A stretch of 7,690 nucleotides of DNA. Source: Lentisphaerota bacterium. GTDB taxonomy: Bacteria > Verrucomicrobiota > Kiritimatiellia > UBA8416 > JAFGIZ01. How positions within the stretch are numbered: the stretch's first letter is position 1; each line of letters opens with the position of its first letter. Below are positions 1 through 7,690 of this stretch, in pieces. Where the stretch lies: contig JAFGIZ010000084.1 of the NCBI GenBank assembly GCA_016929365.1, positions 1 through 7,690 of the forward strand. The letters run 5' to 3'. A model generated the notes under the pieces. It saw nothing but the letters and a program-made list of their open reading frames with translations. It ran no database searches and had not been told where the DNA came from. The position numbers were made by a program, and so were the translations under genes.

Positions 1-79
1 GGGTGGTGGAACGGCAGACACAAGGGACTTAAAATCCCTTGCCCGCAAGGGCGTGAGGGTTCGAATCCCTCCCCAGGCA
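1..79 (+). tRNA. tRNA-Leu (anticodon UAA), 5' end cut by window edge
   Basis: This is a class II tRNA that decodes UUA and possibly UUG leucine codons. The anticodon stem pairs 23-27 with 35-39 around the loop at 28-34, which places TAA at 30-32. The long variable arm typical of tRNA-Leu/Ser/Tyr is a GCCC/GGGC stem (41-44 with 49-52) closed by a GCAA tetraloop. The T stem is 55-59 with 67-71 around TTCGAAT. The 3' acceptor strand CCCAGGC (72-78) is followed by discriminator A79, which is typical for leucine tRNAs. Only the GGG at 1-3 remains of the 5' acceptor strand, so four bases (expected GCCT by pairing) lie outside the window. The bases after A79 are CGG, so CCA is not encoded and must be added after transcription. 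The first efflux gene starts 23 bases downstream with no visible terminator between. Confidence 0.95.
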
Positions 80-102
80 CGGACCCGGGAGAGAACACGG
101 TT

Positions 103-1857
103 ATGCAACATGGTCACCGACAGCGAGGGCGCCGTCCCGTTTCTGCCGGCCGCGCCGCCGCGGCCGCCCTGCTTCTTCTCGCCCTGCTCCCCGCCTGCCG
201 CTCGCCCGAGGCCTACCGCCGCGAAGCCGACGCGCGCGCCGCCGCGGCGATCGATGCGGCCCAGCAGACCGCGCTGGGCCGGACCGAACCGTTCACCATC
301 GCGCCCGCGACCAATACGCTGCGCGCCCGCCTCGTCCGCGCCGCCCGCCCCGCGCCCGCGCCGACCCAGGCCCCCGCGGCCCTTCCGCCGCTGACCCTGC
401 TCGACGCCCTGCAGGTCGCCGCGCGCAACAGCCGCACCTACCAGGGCCGCAAGGAGACCCTTTACCGGACCGCCCTTGCCCTCGACCTCGAACGCCATGA
501 ATTCCGGACCCGGTTCGGCGCCCGGCTGAGCAGCCTGTTTTCCTCGGACCGTGGAACGGATACGGACGGAACCGTCCAGAGCGCGGCCGCCGAAACCACG
601 CGGCGGTTTGCCGCGGGCCCCGACGCCACTCTCGAACTCGGCCTCGATTTCGCCCGCCTGCTTTCCGGCGAGGAGGCATCCTCCCTGGGCGTTCTCGCCG
701 ACGCGTCCATCTCCATTCCGCTCCTGCGCGGCCGCGGCCGCGCCATCGTGCGCGAACCGCTGACCCAGGCCGAACGCGACGTGGTGTACGCCGTCTATGC
801 CTTCGAGGAATTCAAGCGCTCCTTCGCGGTCGATATCGCGTCCGAATACCTCGCCGTGCTGCGTGCGCGCGACCAGGTCCGCAACGCCGAGGAAAACCTC
901 GAACGCCTGCGCGCGGCCACCGCCCGGGCCCGGGCGCTCGCCGACGCCGGGCGCGTGCCCGAAATCGAGGTCGACCAGTCCCGCCAGGACGAGCTCAGCG
1001 CCGGCACCCGCGTGATCGCCGCCCGCCAGTCCTTCGCGCGCGCGGGCGACGCCTTCAAGGTTGCGCTCGGCCTGCCCCCGGACGCCCCCGTCGCCCTCGA
1101 TCCGGCCGAGCTCGACCGCCTCTCGCAAAGCGTCCCGCCCGCCGCGTCCGCCGGCGACGGCGCTTCCGTCACGCCGTCCGACGCGGTGGCCGCCGCGCTC
1201 GCGCGCCGCCCGGACATGATTGTCAGCCGCGCGCGCGTCGCCGACGCCGAACGCGCCGCCCGCGTCGCCGCCGACGCGCTGCGCGCCGAGCTGACCCTGC
1301 TGGGCTCCGCGTCCGCCGGCGAGAGCCGCTCGATCGGCTCCGCCGGCGAGGAGGATGCCGATCTCAGCCTGGCCGAAGGCCGCTATTCCGGCCTGCTCAC
1401 GCTCGACCTGCCGCTGGACCGCACGGCCGAACGCAATGCCTACCGCACCGCGCTCATCGCCCTCGAGCAGAGCCGGCGCGACCGCGATGAACAGTCCGAC
1501 ACCATCACGCTGGCCGTGCGCAACGGACTGCGCAGCCTCCAGGAAGCCGCCGAAACGGTGGCCATCCAGCGCCGCGCCGTCGCACTGGCCGAACAGCGCG
1601 AAAAGAGCACGAATCTTTTTCTCCAGGCGGGCCGCGCCCGCATGCGCGACCTGCTCGAAGCCCGCGAAGCGCTTCTCGACGCCCGCAACGCCCTCACCGC
1701 GGCCCTCGTCGACTGGCGTGTAAGCCTGCTTGCACTCCAGCGCGACATGGGTATCCTTCAAGTCGACCACACCGGCCTCTGGACGGAAACGCCCCTGGAC
1801 GAGGCCGTACGGCCCGCAGGACAGAAGGGAGAACAACCCGATCCGCATGACGGCTGA
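103..1857 (+). CDS. TolC-family outer membrane efflux lipoprotein
   Basis: This is the outer-membrane exit duct of a tripartite efflux pump (OEP/TolC family, 584 aa). The N-terminus has basic residues, then a hydrophobic stretch at about 18-30 ending in the lipobox LPAC with Cys32, so a lipid-anchored outer-membrane protein is predicted. After the lipid site comes an Ala/Pro-rich linker (about 80-96). Two OEP repeats follow. The first begins near LTLLDALQVAARNS (97-110) and contains the PLLRGRG turn (206-212) and a long helical stretch (about 218-320). The second runs from about 357 to 550, contains the LDLPLD strand (434-439) and ends in the helix around 515-548. The protein is longer than E. 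coli TolC, mainly because of the N-terminal linker and a tail after residue 550. The ATG at 103 is preferred: GGAG lies at 88-91 and no other start precedes the signal peptide. The gene heads the pump operon and overlaps the adaptor gene by 11 bases. The family call is firm; the substrate is unknown. Confidence 0.93.
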   Translation: MQHGHRQRGRRPVSAGRAAAAALLLLALLPACRSPEAYRREADARAAAAIDAAQQTALGRTEPFTIAPATNTLRARLVRAARPAPAPTQAPAALPPLTLLDALQVAARNSRTYQGRKETLYRTALALDLERHEFRTRFGARLSSLFSSDRGTDTDGTVQSAAAETTRRFAAGPDATLELGLDFARLLSGEEASSLGVLADASISIPLLRGRGRAIVREPLTQAERDVVYAVYAFEEFKRSFAVDIASEYLAVLRARDQVRNAEENLERLRAATARARALADAGRVPEIEVDQSRQDELSAGTRVIAARQSFARAGDAFKVALGLPPDAPVALDPAELDRLSQSVPPAASAGDGASVTPSDAVAAALARRPDMIVSRARVADAERAARVAADALRAELTLLGSASAGESRSIGSAGEEDADLSLAEGRYSGLLTLDLPLDRTAERNAYRTALIALEQSRRDRDEQSDTITLAVRNGLRSLQEAAETVAIQRRAVALAEQREKSTNLFLQAGRARMRDLLEAREALLDARNALTAALVDWRVSLLALQRDMGILQVDHTGLWTETPLDEAVRPAGQKGEQPDPHDG

Positions 1858-3354
1858 AACCGGAAACCGGAACCTCGCGGCCCCGCGGCGCCGCCTTGCC
1901 GCGGCGCGGACACGCCTGCTGCCGGTCCTGCTCGCGGCCCTCGCCGCCGGCTGCGGCGGCCCCGACCCCGCCGCCCCGCTCACCTACCGCGTGGAACCCG
2001 GGCCCCTGACGATCGCCATCGCCGAGACCGGGACGATCCAGGCCCAGGAGCAGGTGATCATCAAGAGCCGCGTGCCCGGCCGCGTCACCATCCTCTGGCT
2101 CATTCCGGAAGGCGAATTCGTCGAAGCCGGCGACCTGCTCGTCCGCCTCGACGCCAACCAGCTCGAGGAACAGAAGTTCGACCAGGAGATCCGCGTGCAG
2201 AACGCGGAGGCGGCGTTCATCCGCGCGCGCGAAGAACTCGAAATCACCCGCAGCCAGGCCGCCAGCGACATCGAGACCGCCGAGCTGGATTTCCGGTTCG
2301 CGCAGCAGGATCTCGAGAAATACCGCGAGGGCGAATATCCCCAGTCCCTCAAGGAAGCCCAGGTGCGCATCAGCCTCGCCGAAGAAGACCTGCAGCGGGC
2401 CGCCGAAAAAGCCAAGTGGTCCGGCGTTCTGTTCGAAGAGCAGTACATCTCGCAGACCGAACTCCAGGCCGACGCGCTGGCCCGGAAGAAAGCCGAGCTC
2501 GACCTCGACCTCGCCCGCGGCGACCTCGAGCTGCTCACCGCCTACGAGCATAAACGGCGGCTGGCCGAGCTGGAAAGCAAGGTCAAGCAGTCCAGCATGG
2601 CGTTGGAACGGACCCGGCGCCGCACCCAGGCCAACCTCGTGCAGGCCGAGGCCGAGCTGCGCGCCAAGGAACAGGACTTCCACCGGCAAAAGGAAAAGCT
2701 GAACGAGATCCTGGAGAAAATCGAAAATACCGAAATCAAGGCGCCCTCCGCCGGCCAGGTGATTTACGCCACCAGCGTCCAGTCGCGGCGCGGGCGCGGC
2801 GACGAACAGCCTCTCGCCGAAGGCCAGGAAGTGCACGAAATGGCCGAGCTGATCTACCTGCCGGCCACGACCCGGATGATGGCCGAAGTGAAAATTCACG
2901 AAACGCGCATCGAAAACGTGGAGATCGGTATGCCGGCGGTCGTCACGATGGACGCCATGCCCGGGGTGACCCTGGCGGGCCACGTGCACCGCATCGGGCC
3001 CCTGCCCGATCCGCAGAATTTCTGGCTGAACCCCGACCTGAAGGTCTACGACACGGAAATCCATATCGATGGGAACGGCGCCCGCCTGCGCAACGGCATG
3101 TCCTGCAAGGTGGAGATCATCGTCGAACGGCACGACGCGGTACTCTCCGTGCCGATCCAGTCGGTCGTTCACGTCGCCGGCGAACCGACGGTCTACGTGG
3201 TGAATGACCGCAACGAAACCCGCGCCCGCGCGGTCGAGACCGGGCTGGACAACAACCGCATGATCCACATCAAGAGCGGGCTCCGCGCCGGCGAGCGCGT
3301 GCTGCTCACGCCGCCGCTGGATGCCGCGGAGGCCCCGCCTCCGGCAGGGCGCCC

Positions 3355-3358
<4 letters not shown>
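1847..3358 (+). CDS. HlyD/MacA-type periplasmic adaptor (membrane fusion) lipoprotein
   Basis: This periplasmic adaptor links the inner-membrane ABC transporter to the TolC-like duct. From the ATG at 1847 it is 503 aa. The N-terminus has an arginine-rich segment and a hydrophobic stretch (about 24-34) ending in AAGC with Cys36. That is a plausible lipobox although Ala rather than Leu sits at -3. The first lipoyl half follows (V70 IIKSRVPGRV, then GEFVEAGDLLVRLD near 88-101). A very long charged alpha-helical hairpin spans about 103-295, and the second lipoyl half contains IKAPSAGQV near 297-305. Beta-barrel and membrane-proximal domains follow, including MMAEVKIHETRI, IGMPAVV and LSVPIQSVV, and the protein ends in a Pro/Ala-rich tail. 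An in-frame start at 1730 would overlap the upstream gene by 128 bases and place extra sequence before the signal peptide, so 1847 is preferred. AAGGGAG at 1825-1831 is a rather distant ribosome binding site. Downstream, the stop overlaps the ATPase start as ATGA. Confidence 0.92.
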
Positions 3359-4064
<706 letters not shown>

Positions 4065-4068
<4 letters not shown>

Positions 4069-5366
4069 CCCCCGCCCCGCCCGACCCCCAGCGCTTCGTC
4101 CCGCGCCTGCACGCGGTCGGCCGCAATATCCGCCTGGGGATAGAAAACCTCTGGCTGCACAAGTTGCGCTCCCTGCTGACCATGCTCGGAATCGTCTTCG
4201 GCGTGGGCAGCGTCATCGCCATGCTGTCCGTCGGCGAAGGCGCCAGCCGGGATGCGCTGAACCGCATCCGCCGGCTCGGCAGCCACAACATCATCCTGAG
4301 CTCGGTCAAGCCGATCGACGAATCCCAGGACTCGCAGCGCCGGCGCACCGCCGCGTACGGGCTCACCTACGACGACGTGCGCCGCATCCGCGAGGGCATC
4401 CCTTCCGTCCGGCGCCTGGCGCCCGCCAAGCTGCTCCGTAAACCCGCCCGCGTGGGCCGCCGCACCATGGAAATCCGGCTCGCCGGCGTCACGCCCGACT
4501 GGTTCGATCTCGTCCGCCGCGAGCGTATCGCCGGCCGGCTGCTGACCGCGGAAGACGAAGGCGGCGTCAAGAACGCGGCCGTGCTGACCGAACACGTCGC
4601 CCGCACCCTCCTGGCGGCCGGCGCCATCCTCGGCCGCCACGTCGGCGTGGACGGGCAGTTCCTCGAAGTCGTCGGCATCATCCGCGGCGAACCGGAACGC
4701 GGCGGCGGCCTCCAGACCCCGGACCGCGCCAACGACGTCTATGCGCCCCTTGCGTTCGTCCGGACCCGCTTCGGCGACGTCGATATGCAGATGAAGGCCG
4801 GGGAATACAGCCGCGAAGAAGTCGAACTCCATCAATGCATCGTGGAAATCGACCGCATCGAGCACGTCGAACCCGCCGCCGCCGCGATCGGACGCATGCT
4901 GGCCGAAACCCACAAGCACGACGATACCCGTATCCAGGTGCCCCTCGCCCTGCTGCGCGAGGCCCGCGAGACCAAGCGGACGTTCAATATCGTGCTCGGC
5001 TCCATTGCCTGCATCAGCCTGCTCGTCGGCGGCATCGGCATCATGAACATCATGCTCGCCTCCGTGACCGAACGCACCCGCGAAATCGGCATCCGCCGCG
5101 CCATCGGCGCCACCCGCCGCCACATCGTCCTGCAGTTCATCACCGAGACGATCGTGCTCTCCACGATCGGCGGCCTGCTCGGGATCGGCCTGGGCCTGTT
5201 GATCCCGTGGCTGATCACCCGCCTGGCCGGACTGCCCACCGTCATCACGGCGTGGAGCGTCGCCCTGTCCCTCGTCATCAGCGTCGGCGTCGGCCTGGTC
5301 TTCGGGATTTACCCGGCGGCCCGCGCCGCCCGCCTCGACCCCATCCGGGCGCTCCGGCACGAGTAA
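4065..5366 (+). CDS. MacB/FtsX-type ABC transporter permease
   Basis: This is the inner-membrane subunit of the efflux pump (433 aa) with the four-helix MacB/FtsX topology. A cytoplasmic amphipathic start with the motif NLWLHKLRSLLTMLGI (28-43) leads into TM1 (about 37-56). A large periplasmic domain of the MacB_PCD type (about 57-305) contains AGVTPDWF (140-147) and the GRLLTAEDE segment. TM2 (about 307-331) is followed by the conserved cytoplasmic coupling segment ERTREIGIRRAIGAT (336-350), TM3 (about 361-386) and TM4 (about 396-416). The C-terminus has the family signature PAARAARLDPIRALRHE. The ATG at 4065 overlaps the ATPase stop in an ATGA arrangement, so the two halves of a MacB are made as coupled separate proteins. 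No truncation or frameshift is visible. It is the last gene of the operon; a hairpin starts three bases after the stop codon. LolC/E is less likely given the adaptor and duct genes upstream. Confidence 0.94.
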
Positions 5367-5368
5367 CC

Positions 5369-5387
5369 CCGGGGGCGCGCCTCCCGG
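5369..5387. terminator. GC-rich hairpin between convergent operons (possible terminator)
   Basis: An inverted repeat CCGGGGG / CTCCCGG (5369-5375 with 5381-5387) can form a seven-pair stem, including one G-U pair, around the loop CGCGC. It sits three bases after the permease stop codon and 25 bases past the panC stop codon, so it is placed to act on transcripts from both directions. There is no T-run on either side, so this is not a canonical intrinsic terminator. It may slow polymerase or protect 3' ends, or it may be a chance result of high GC content. The rest of the 46-base gap shows nothing else. Confidence 0.35.
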
Positions 5388-5412
5388 CACGGGCGGCCCC
5401 GCCGCATCCGCC

Positions 5413-6258
5413 TCAGCCGCCCAGCTCCACGTTGTCGATCAGCCGCGTCGCGCCGACCCGCGCGGCGACCAGGGCGACCGCCGGCCCGGCCACCCGTTCG
5501 ACCGGCTCCAGCGTGCGGGCGTCCACCACCTCCGCGTACTCGACATCCACCCCGCCGCCCGCTTCCAGCACTTCCCGCATGCGTGTCCGCAGCGCCGCCG
5601 CCTCCCGCGTCCCCGCCCCCGCCAGGCGTTCCGCCTCCCGCAGCGCGACGTACAGCCGCCGCGCCCGCACCCGCTCCTCGGCCGACAAGTACGCGTTGCG
5701 CGAACTCATCGCCAGGCCGTCCGCCTCCCGCACGATCGGCCCGAGCAGGATCCGGACCGGCCAATTCAAGTCGCGCACCATCCGCTCGATCACGCGCGCC
5801 TGTTGATAATCCTTGCGGCCGAACACCGCGACGTCCGGCTGCACAATGTGGAACAGCTTGGCCACCACCGTCGCCACGCCGCGGAAATGGCCCGGGCGCC
5901 CCGCGCCGCACAGCCCGCGCGACAGTGCCGTCTCCTCCACCCACACGCTCGCGTCCGGCGCGTACATCGCCTCCGCCGACGGCGCGAACACCGTGTCCAC
6001 CCCTTCCTCCCGGCACAGGGCCAGGTCCCGCTCCAGGTCGCGCGGATAGCGGTCCAGGTCTTCAGCGGGTCCGAACTGCGCCGGATTGACGAAGATGCTG
6101 ACGACCACCCGGTCGCCGTGCTCCCGCGCCAGGCGAACCAGGGACAGGTGCCCCTCGTGCAGATATCCCATCGTCGGGACCAGGCCGGTGCGCCGGTTGC
6201 GCCGTCGCGCGTCGGCGGCCCGGGCCTGCATCTCCCGAACCGAATGCACCGTGTTCAT
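5413..6258 (-). CDS. panC: Pantothenate synthetase (pantoate--beta-alanine ligase)
   Basis: PanC joins pantoate and beta-alanine using ATP, through a pantoyl-adenylate intermediate, in the last step of pantothenate (vitamin B5, coenzyme A precursor) synthesis in the cytoplasm. From the ATG at 6258 it is 281 aa, the usual length. The nucleotidyl-transferase HIGH-type motif is PTMGYLHEGHLSLV (28-41), with His34 and His37. Other conserved blocks are SIFVNPAQFGP (54-64), the D-YPR segment (69-73), RPGHFRGVATVV (121-132), FGRKDYQQ (146-153) and the KMSKS-like MSSRNAYLS (184-192). The ATG start overlaps the upstream receiver gene stop as ATGA. An in-frame TTG at 6270 would add four residues but places the HIGH motif no better, so the ATG is preferred. 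No panB or panD lies in the window. All catalytic motifs look intact. Confidence 0.96.
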   Translation of the reverse strand: MNTVHSVREMQARAADARRRNRRTGLVPTMGYLHEGHLSLVRLAREHGDRVVVSIFVNPAQFGPAEDLDRYPRDLERDLALCREEGVDTVFAPSAEAMYAPDASVWVEETALSRGLCGAGRPGHFRGVATVVAKLFHIVQPDVAVFGRKDYQQARVIERMVRDLNWPVRILLGPIVREADGLAMSSRNAYLSAEERVRARRLYVALREAERLAGAGTREAAALRTRMREVLEAGGGVDVEYAEVVDARTLEPVERVAGPAVALVAARVGATRLIDNVELGG

Positions 6259-6671
6259 GCCTTGAGACAATCCCGCACCACGCCGATCAGCTCGTCCTCC
6301 GAAACCGGCTTCTCAAGGAACCGGTGCGGCGACCCGTTTTCCACCAGGGCCCGCACCACGTCCGGCGGCGCATAACCCGTGCAGAACACCACGGTCGGCA
6401 TCAGCCAGCGGCGATTGCGGCACAAACGGTCGATTTCCAGGAACGCCGTCTCCCCGTCCATGACGGGCATGTTCAGGTCGAGCAGCAGCACCGCGTGATG
6501 CCGCGCCGAAAATTCGTCCACGGCTTCGCGTCCGTTCGTCGCCGTGTCGATCTCGCGCTCGGGCAGGGCCGACTCCAGGATGATCCGGAAAAGCTCGCGG
6601 ATGCCCCGCGAATCGTCCACCACCAGGATGCGCCGGCGGTCAAGCGGCGTCACGTCGTCTTGCTTTATCAT
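6255..6671 (-). CDS. Stand-alone CheY-like response regulator receiver protein
   Basis: This is a single-domain receiver (138 aa from the ATG at 6671) with no output domain. It would take a phosphoryl group from a histidine kinase and act by protein contact, or serve as a phosphorelay intermediate. The receiver is complete: acidic pair Asp19-Asp20 in ILVVDDS, phosphoacceptor Asp65 in LLLDLNMPVMDG, Thr98 in FCTGYAPPD, and Lys121 in LEKPVSE. No kinase gene is in the window. The start is uncertain. The ATG at 6671 has GGAGG at 6684-6688, about 12 bases upstream, and gives a normal short N-terminus. An in-frame ATG at 6716 overlaps the mscS stop as ATGA and would add 15 residues rich in Arg, Gly and Ser, which look unlike a receiver N-terminus. 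The 3' end overlaps panC by four bases. The partner kinase and target are unknown. Confidence 0.9.
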   Translation of the reverse strand: MIKQDDVTPLDRRRILVVDDSRGIRELFRIILESALPEREIDTATNGREAVDEFSARHHAVLLLDLNMPVMDGETAFLEIDRLCRNRRWLMPTVVFCTGYAPPDVVRALVENGSPHRFLEKPVSEDELIGVVRDCLKA

Positions 6672-6683
6672 GCTCGACCTGCC

Positions 6684-6709
6684 CCTCCCGCGGCTGCGTG
6701 ACCCGCGGG
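6684..6709 (-). promoter_or_regulatory. Ribosome binding site and overlapping hairpin upstream of the receiver gene
   Basis: Read on the minus strand, GGAGG at 6688-6684 is the best Shine-Dalgarno sequence for the receiver start at 6671. A perfect seven-base inverted repeat, CCCGCGG at 6687-6693 and CCGCGGG at 6703-6709 with a nine-base loop, overlaps the first two bases of this GGAGG. In mRNA the stem could partly hide the ribosome binding site. A further CCCGCGG lies at 6721-6727, inside the mscS 3' end, and could pair with the same 6703-6709 arm as an alternative. The arrangement is visible directly; a regulatory role is inferred, and CCGCGG is common in this GC-rich DNA. Confidence 0.35.
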
Positions 6710-6712
6710 TGT

Positions 6713-7690
6713 TCATCCGGCCCGCGGACCGGGCGCCTCCGCCGAAACCGTCCTGACCGTCAATGCCCGGCCGGGGTCGCCCGCCAGGTACAACGTCTGC
6801 GTCGGAAACGCAAACTCAATGCCTTCCGCGTTGAACCGGCGCAGTATCTCCATGTTGACCCGCTCCGTAAACGCCATATAGGCCCAGTAATCCGGCGGGT
6901 GGTACCAGTATAGCATCATGATATTGAGGGAACAATCGTTGAAGTCGCTGAAGAAGACGCGCGGCGGAAATTCCGCGTCCATCCCCTCGTGGTCCTTCAG
7001 GATCTCCCTGACAATCGCCAGCGCCCGCTCCACCTTATCCGGCGGCGTATCGTAGGTGATCGTAATGTTCGCCAGCCGCCGGATGTGGGGCCGCTTGCCG
7101 ATATTCTGGATCGTCCGGTTGACAATCTCCGCGTTGGGCACCGTCACCAGGTGCCCCTCCAGGGTCCGGATCTTGGTGGACCGGAAGCCCACTTGTTCCA
7201 CGGGGCCGTCATGACCGTCCACGACCACCCGGTCGCCGATCTCGAACGGCTTATCGCCCAGGATCACCAGCGACCCAAAAAAATTCTTGATCGTATCCTG
7301 CGCCGCCAGCGCCACCGCCAGCCCGCCCACGCCCAGGCCCGCCAGGATCGTCGTGACGCTCTTGCCGCTGACGACATGCGCCACGTTGACCACAACCAGT
7401 GCCGCGACCGTGATCCGGATACTGCGCCCCACCAGCGGCGCCAGCACGTCGTCCACCCGGCTCGCCGTCCGCCCCGCCAGGTTGCCCAGGTAGTAGTCGA
7501 CAACGTCCACCAGCGAATAGACGATGTAGCCGACCGCCACGGCGTTCAGGATGCGCGAAATGGTCAGCAGCACCGTGGCCGGGCCGTCGTCCAGCGCCAG
7601 GATGTTGCCCACGCACAGGACCCATACGCCCGCCGCAAAAACCGCCAGGATCGTGGGCCGCGCCAGGGCGCCCAGGAGGACGGACAGGAC
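6713..7690 (-). CDS. MscS-family mechanosensitive ion channel, 5' end beyond the window
   Basis: This inner-membrane channel would open under membrane tension to release solutes during osmotic downshock. 325 residues are visible and the frame stays open to the window edge. A GTG at 7612 could be taken as the start, but the 26 codons upstream encode a hydrophobic helix (including PTILAVFAAGVWVLCVG), so the gene very likely begins beyond 7690. Further membrane segments lie at about 38-62 and 92-108 of the visible part. The Gly/Ala-rich pore helix follows (GLGVGGLAVALAAQD, about 118-132). The MscS beta-domain contains FEIGDRVVVDG, then the segment GHLVTVPNAEIVNRTIQN. The C-terminal alpha/beta domain ends with the family motif IEFAFPTQTLYL. 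It is larger than E. coli MscS, with at least one extra N-terminal helix, as in YnaI/YbdG-like members. It is the first visible gene of the minus-strand cluster; its stop overlaps a possible receiver start at 6716. Confidence 0.93.
   Translation of the reverse strand, partial: VLSVLLGALARPTILAVFAAGVWVLCVGNILALDDGPATVLLTISRILNAVAVGYIVYSLVDVVDYYLGNLAGRTASRVDDVLAPLVGRSIRITVAALVVVNVAHVVSGKSVTTILAGLGVGGLAVALAAQDTIKNFFGSLVILGDKPFEIGDRVVVDGHDGPVEQVGFRSTKIRTLEGHLVTVPNAEIVNRTIQNIGKRPHIRRLANITITYDTPPDKVERALAIVREILKDHEGMDAEFPPRVFFSDFNDCSLNIMMLYWYHPPDYWAYMAFTERVNMEILRRFNAEGIEFAFPTQTLYLAGDPGRALTVRTVSAEAPGPRAG

Noticed and set aside
60..79. tRNA 3' end as a phage or island attachment site
   Set aside because: I saw no second copy of this sequence in the window, no integrase gene and no composition shift downstream, so an integrated element is not supported here.
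1730..1846. Upstream extension of the adaptor to an ATG at 1730
   Set aside because: It would overlap the outer-membrane factor gene by 128 bases and put 39 residues in front of a signal peptide that starts naturally at the ATG at 1847.
1694..3268. 524-codon open frame on the minus strand, antisense to the adaptor gene
   Set aside because: It is rich in Leu, Gly, Asp, His and Val in a pattern expected from the complement of GC-biased codons. It has no recognisable domain, and the plus-strand frame clearly encodes a HlyD-type adaptor. Long antisense frames are common at this GC content.
4835..5806. 323-codon plus-strand open frame spanning the permease 3' end and the convergent gap
   Set aside because: It is Arg/Pro/His-rich with no domain, and it crosses two well-supported genes in other frames.
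6259..6270. TTG start for panC at 6270
   Set aside because: The ATG at 6258 forms an ATGA overlap with the receiver stop and gives the usual PanC length and HIGH motif position; the TTG adds only four unconserved residues.

Overview
The window is GC-rich DNA from a diderm (Gram-negative-type) bacterium. It holds one tRNA and seven protein genes packed with almost no spacing. An outer-membrane efflux factor and two lipoproteins with lipobox-type signals imply an outer membrane. The overall style (a lipidated TolC-like protein, a long-hairpin HlyD/MacA-type adaptor, a MacB split into two chains, and a tRNA without encoded CCA) fits the PVC superphylum or a deltaproteobacterial-type lineage. That placement is a weak inference, because there is no taxonomic marker in the window.

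Left part, plus strand (1-5366). A tRNA-Leu(UAA), missing its first four bases at the window edge, is followed after only 23 bases by a four-gene operon for a MacAB-TolC-type tripartite efflux pump. The genes are an outer-membrane factor (103-1857), a periplasmic adaptor (1847-3358), an ABC ATPase (3355-4068) and a MacB/FtsX-type permease (4065-5366). All three junctions overlap (11, 4 and 4 bases), which predicts translational coupling. The ATPase and permease would form the inner-membrane motor, the adaptor would bridge the periplasm, and the TolC-like protein would form the exit duct. The substrate cannot be read from the sequence.

Middle (5367-5412). A 46-base convergent gap holds a GC-rich hairpin just after the permease stop codon.

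Right part, minus strand (5413-7690). In transcription order there is an MscS-family mechanosensitive channel whose 5' end lies beyond the window, a stand-alone CheY-like receiver protein, and panC (pantothenate synthetase). The receiver/panC junction is an ATGA overlap and the channel/receiver junction is either ATGA or a 41-base gap, so the three are probably cotranscribed although their functions do not obviously connect.

I see no CRISPR array, insertion sequence, prophage gene or toxin-antitoxin pair. The protein families are all known. The points worth a second look are the tRNA-efflux adjacency, the architecture of the pump, and the mscS-receiver-panC grouping with a hairpin at the receiver's ribosome binding site.
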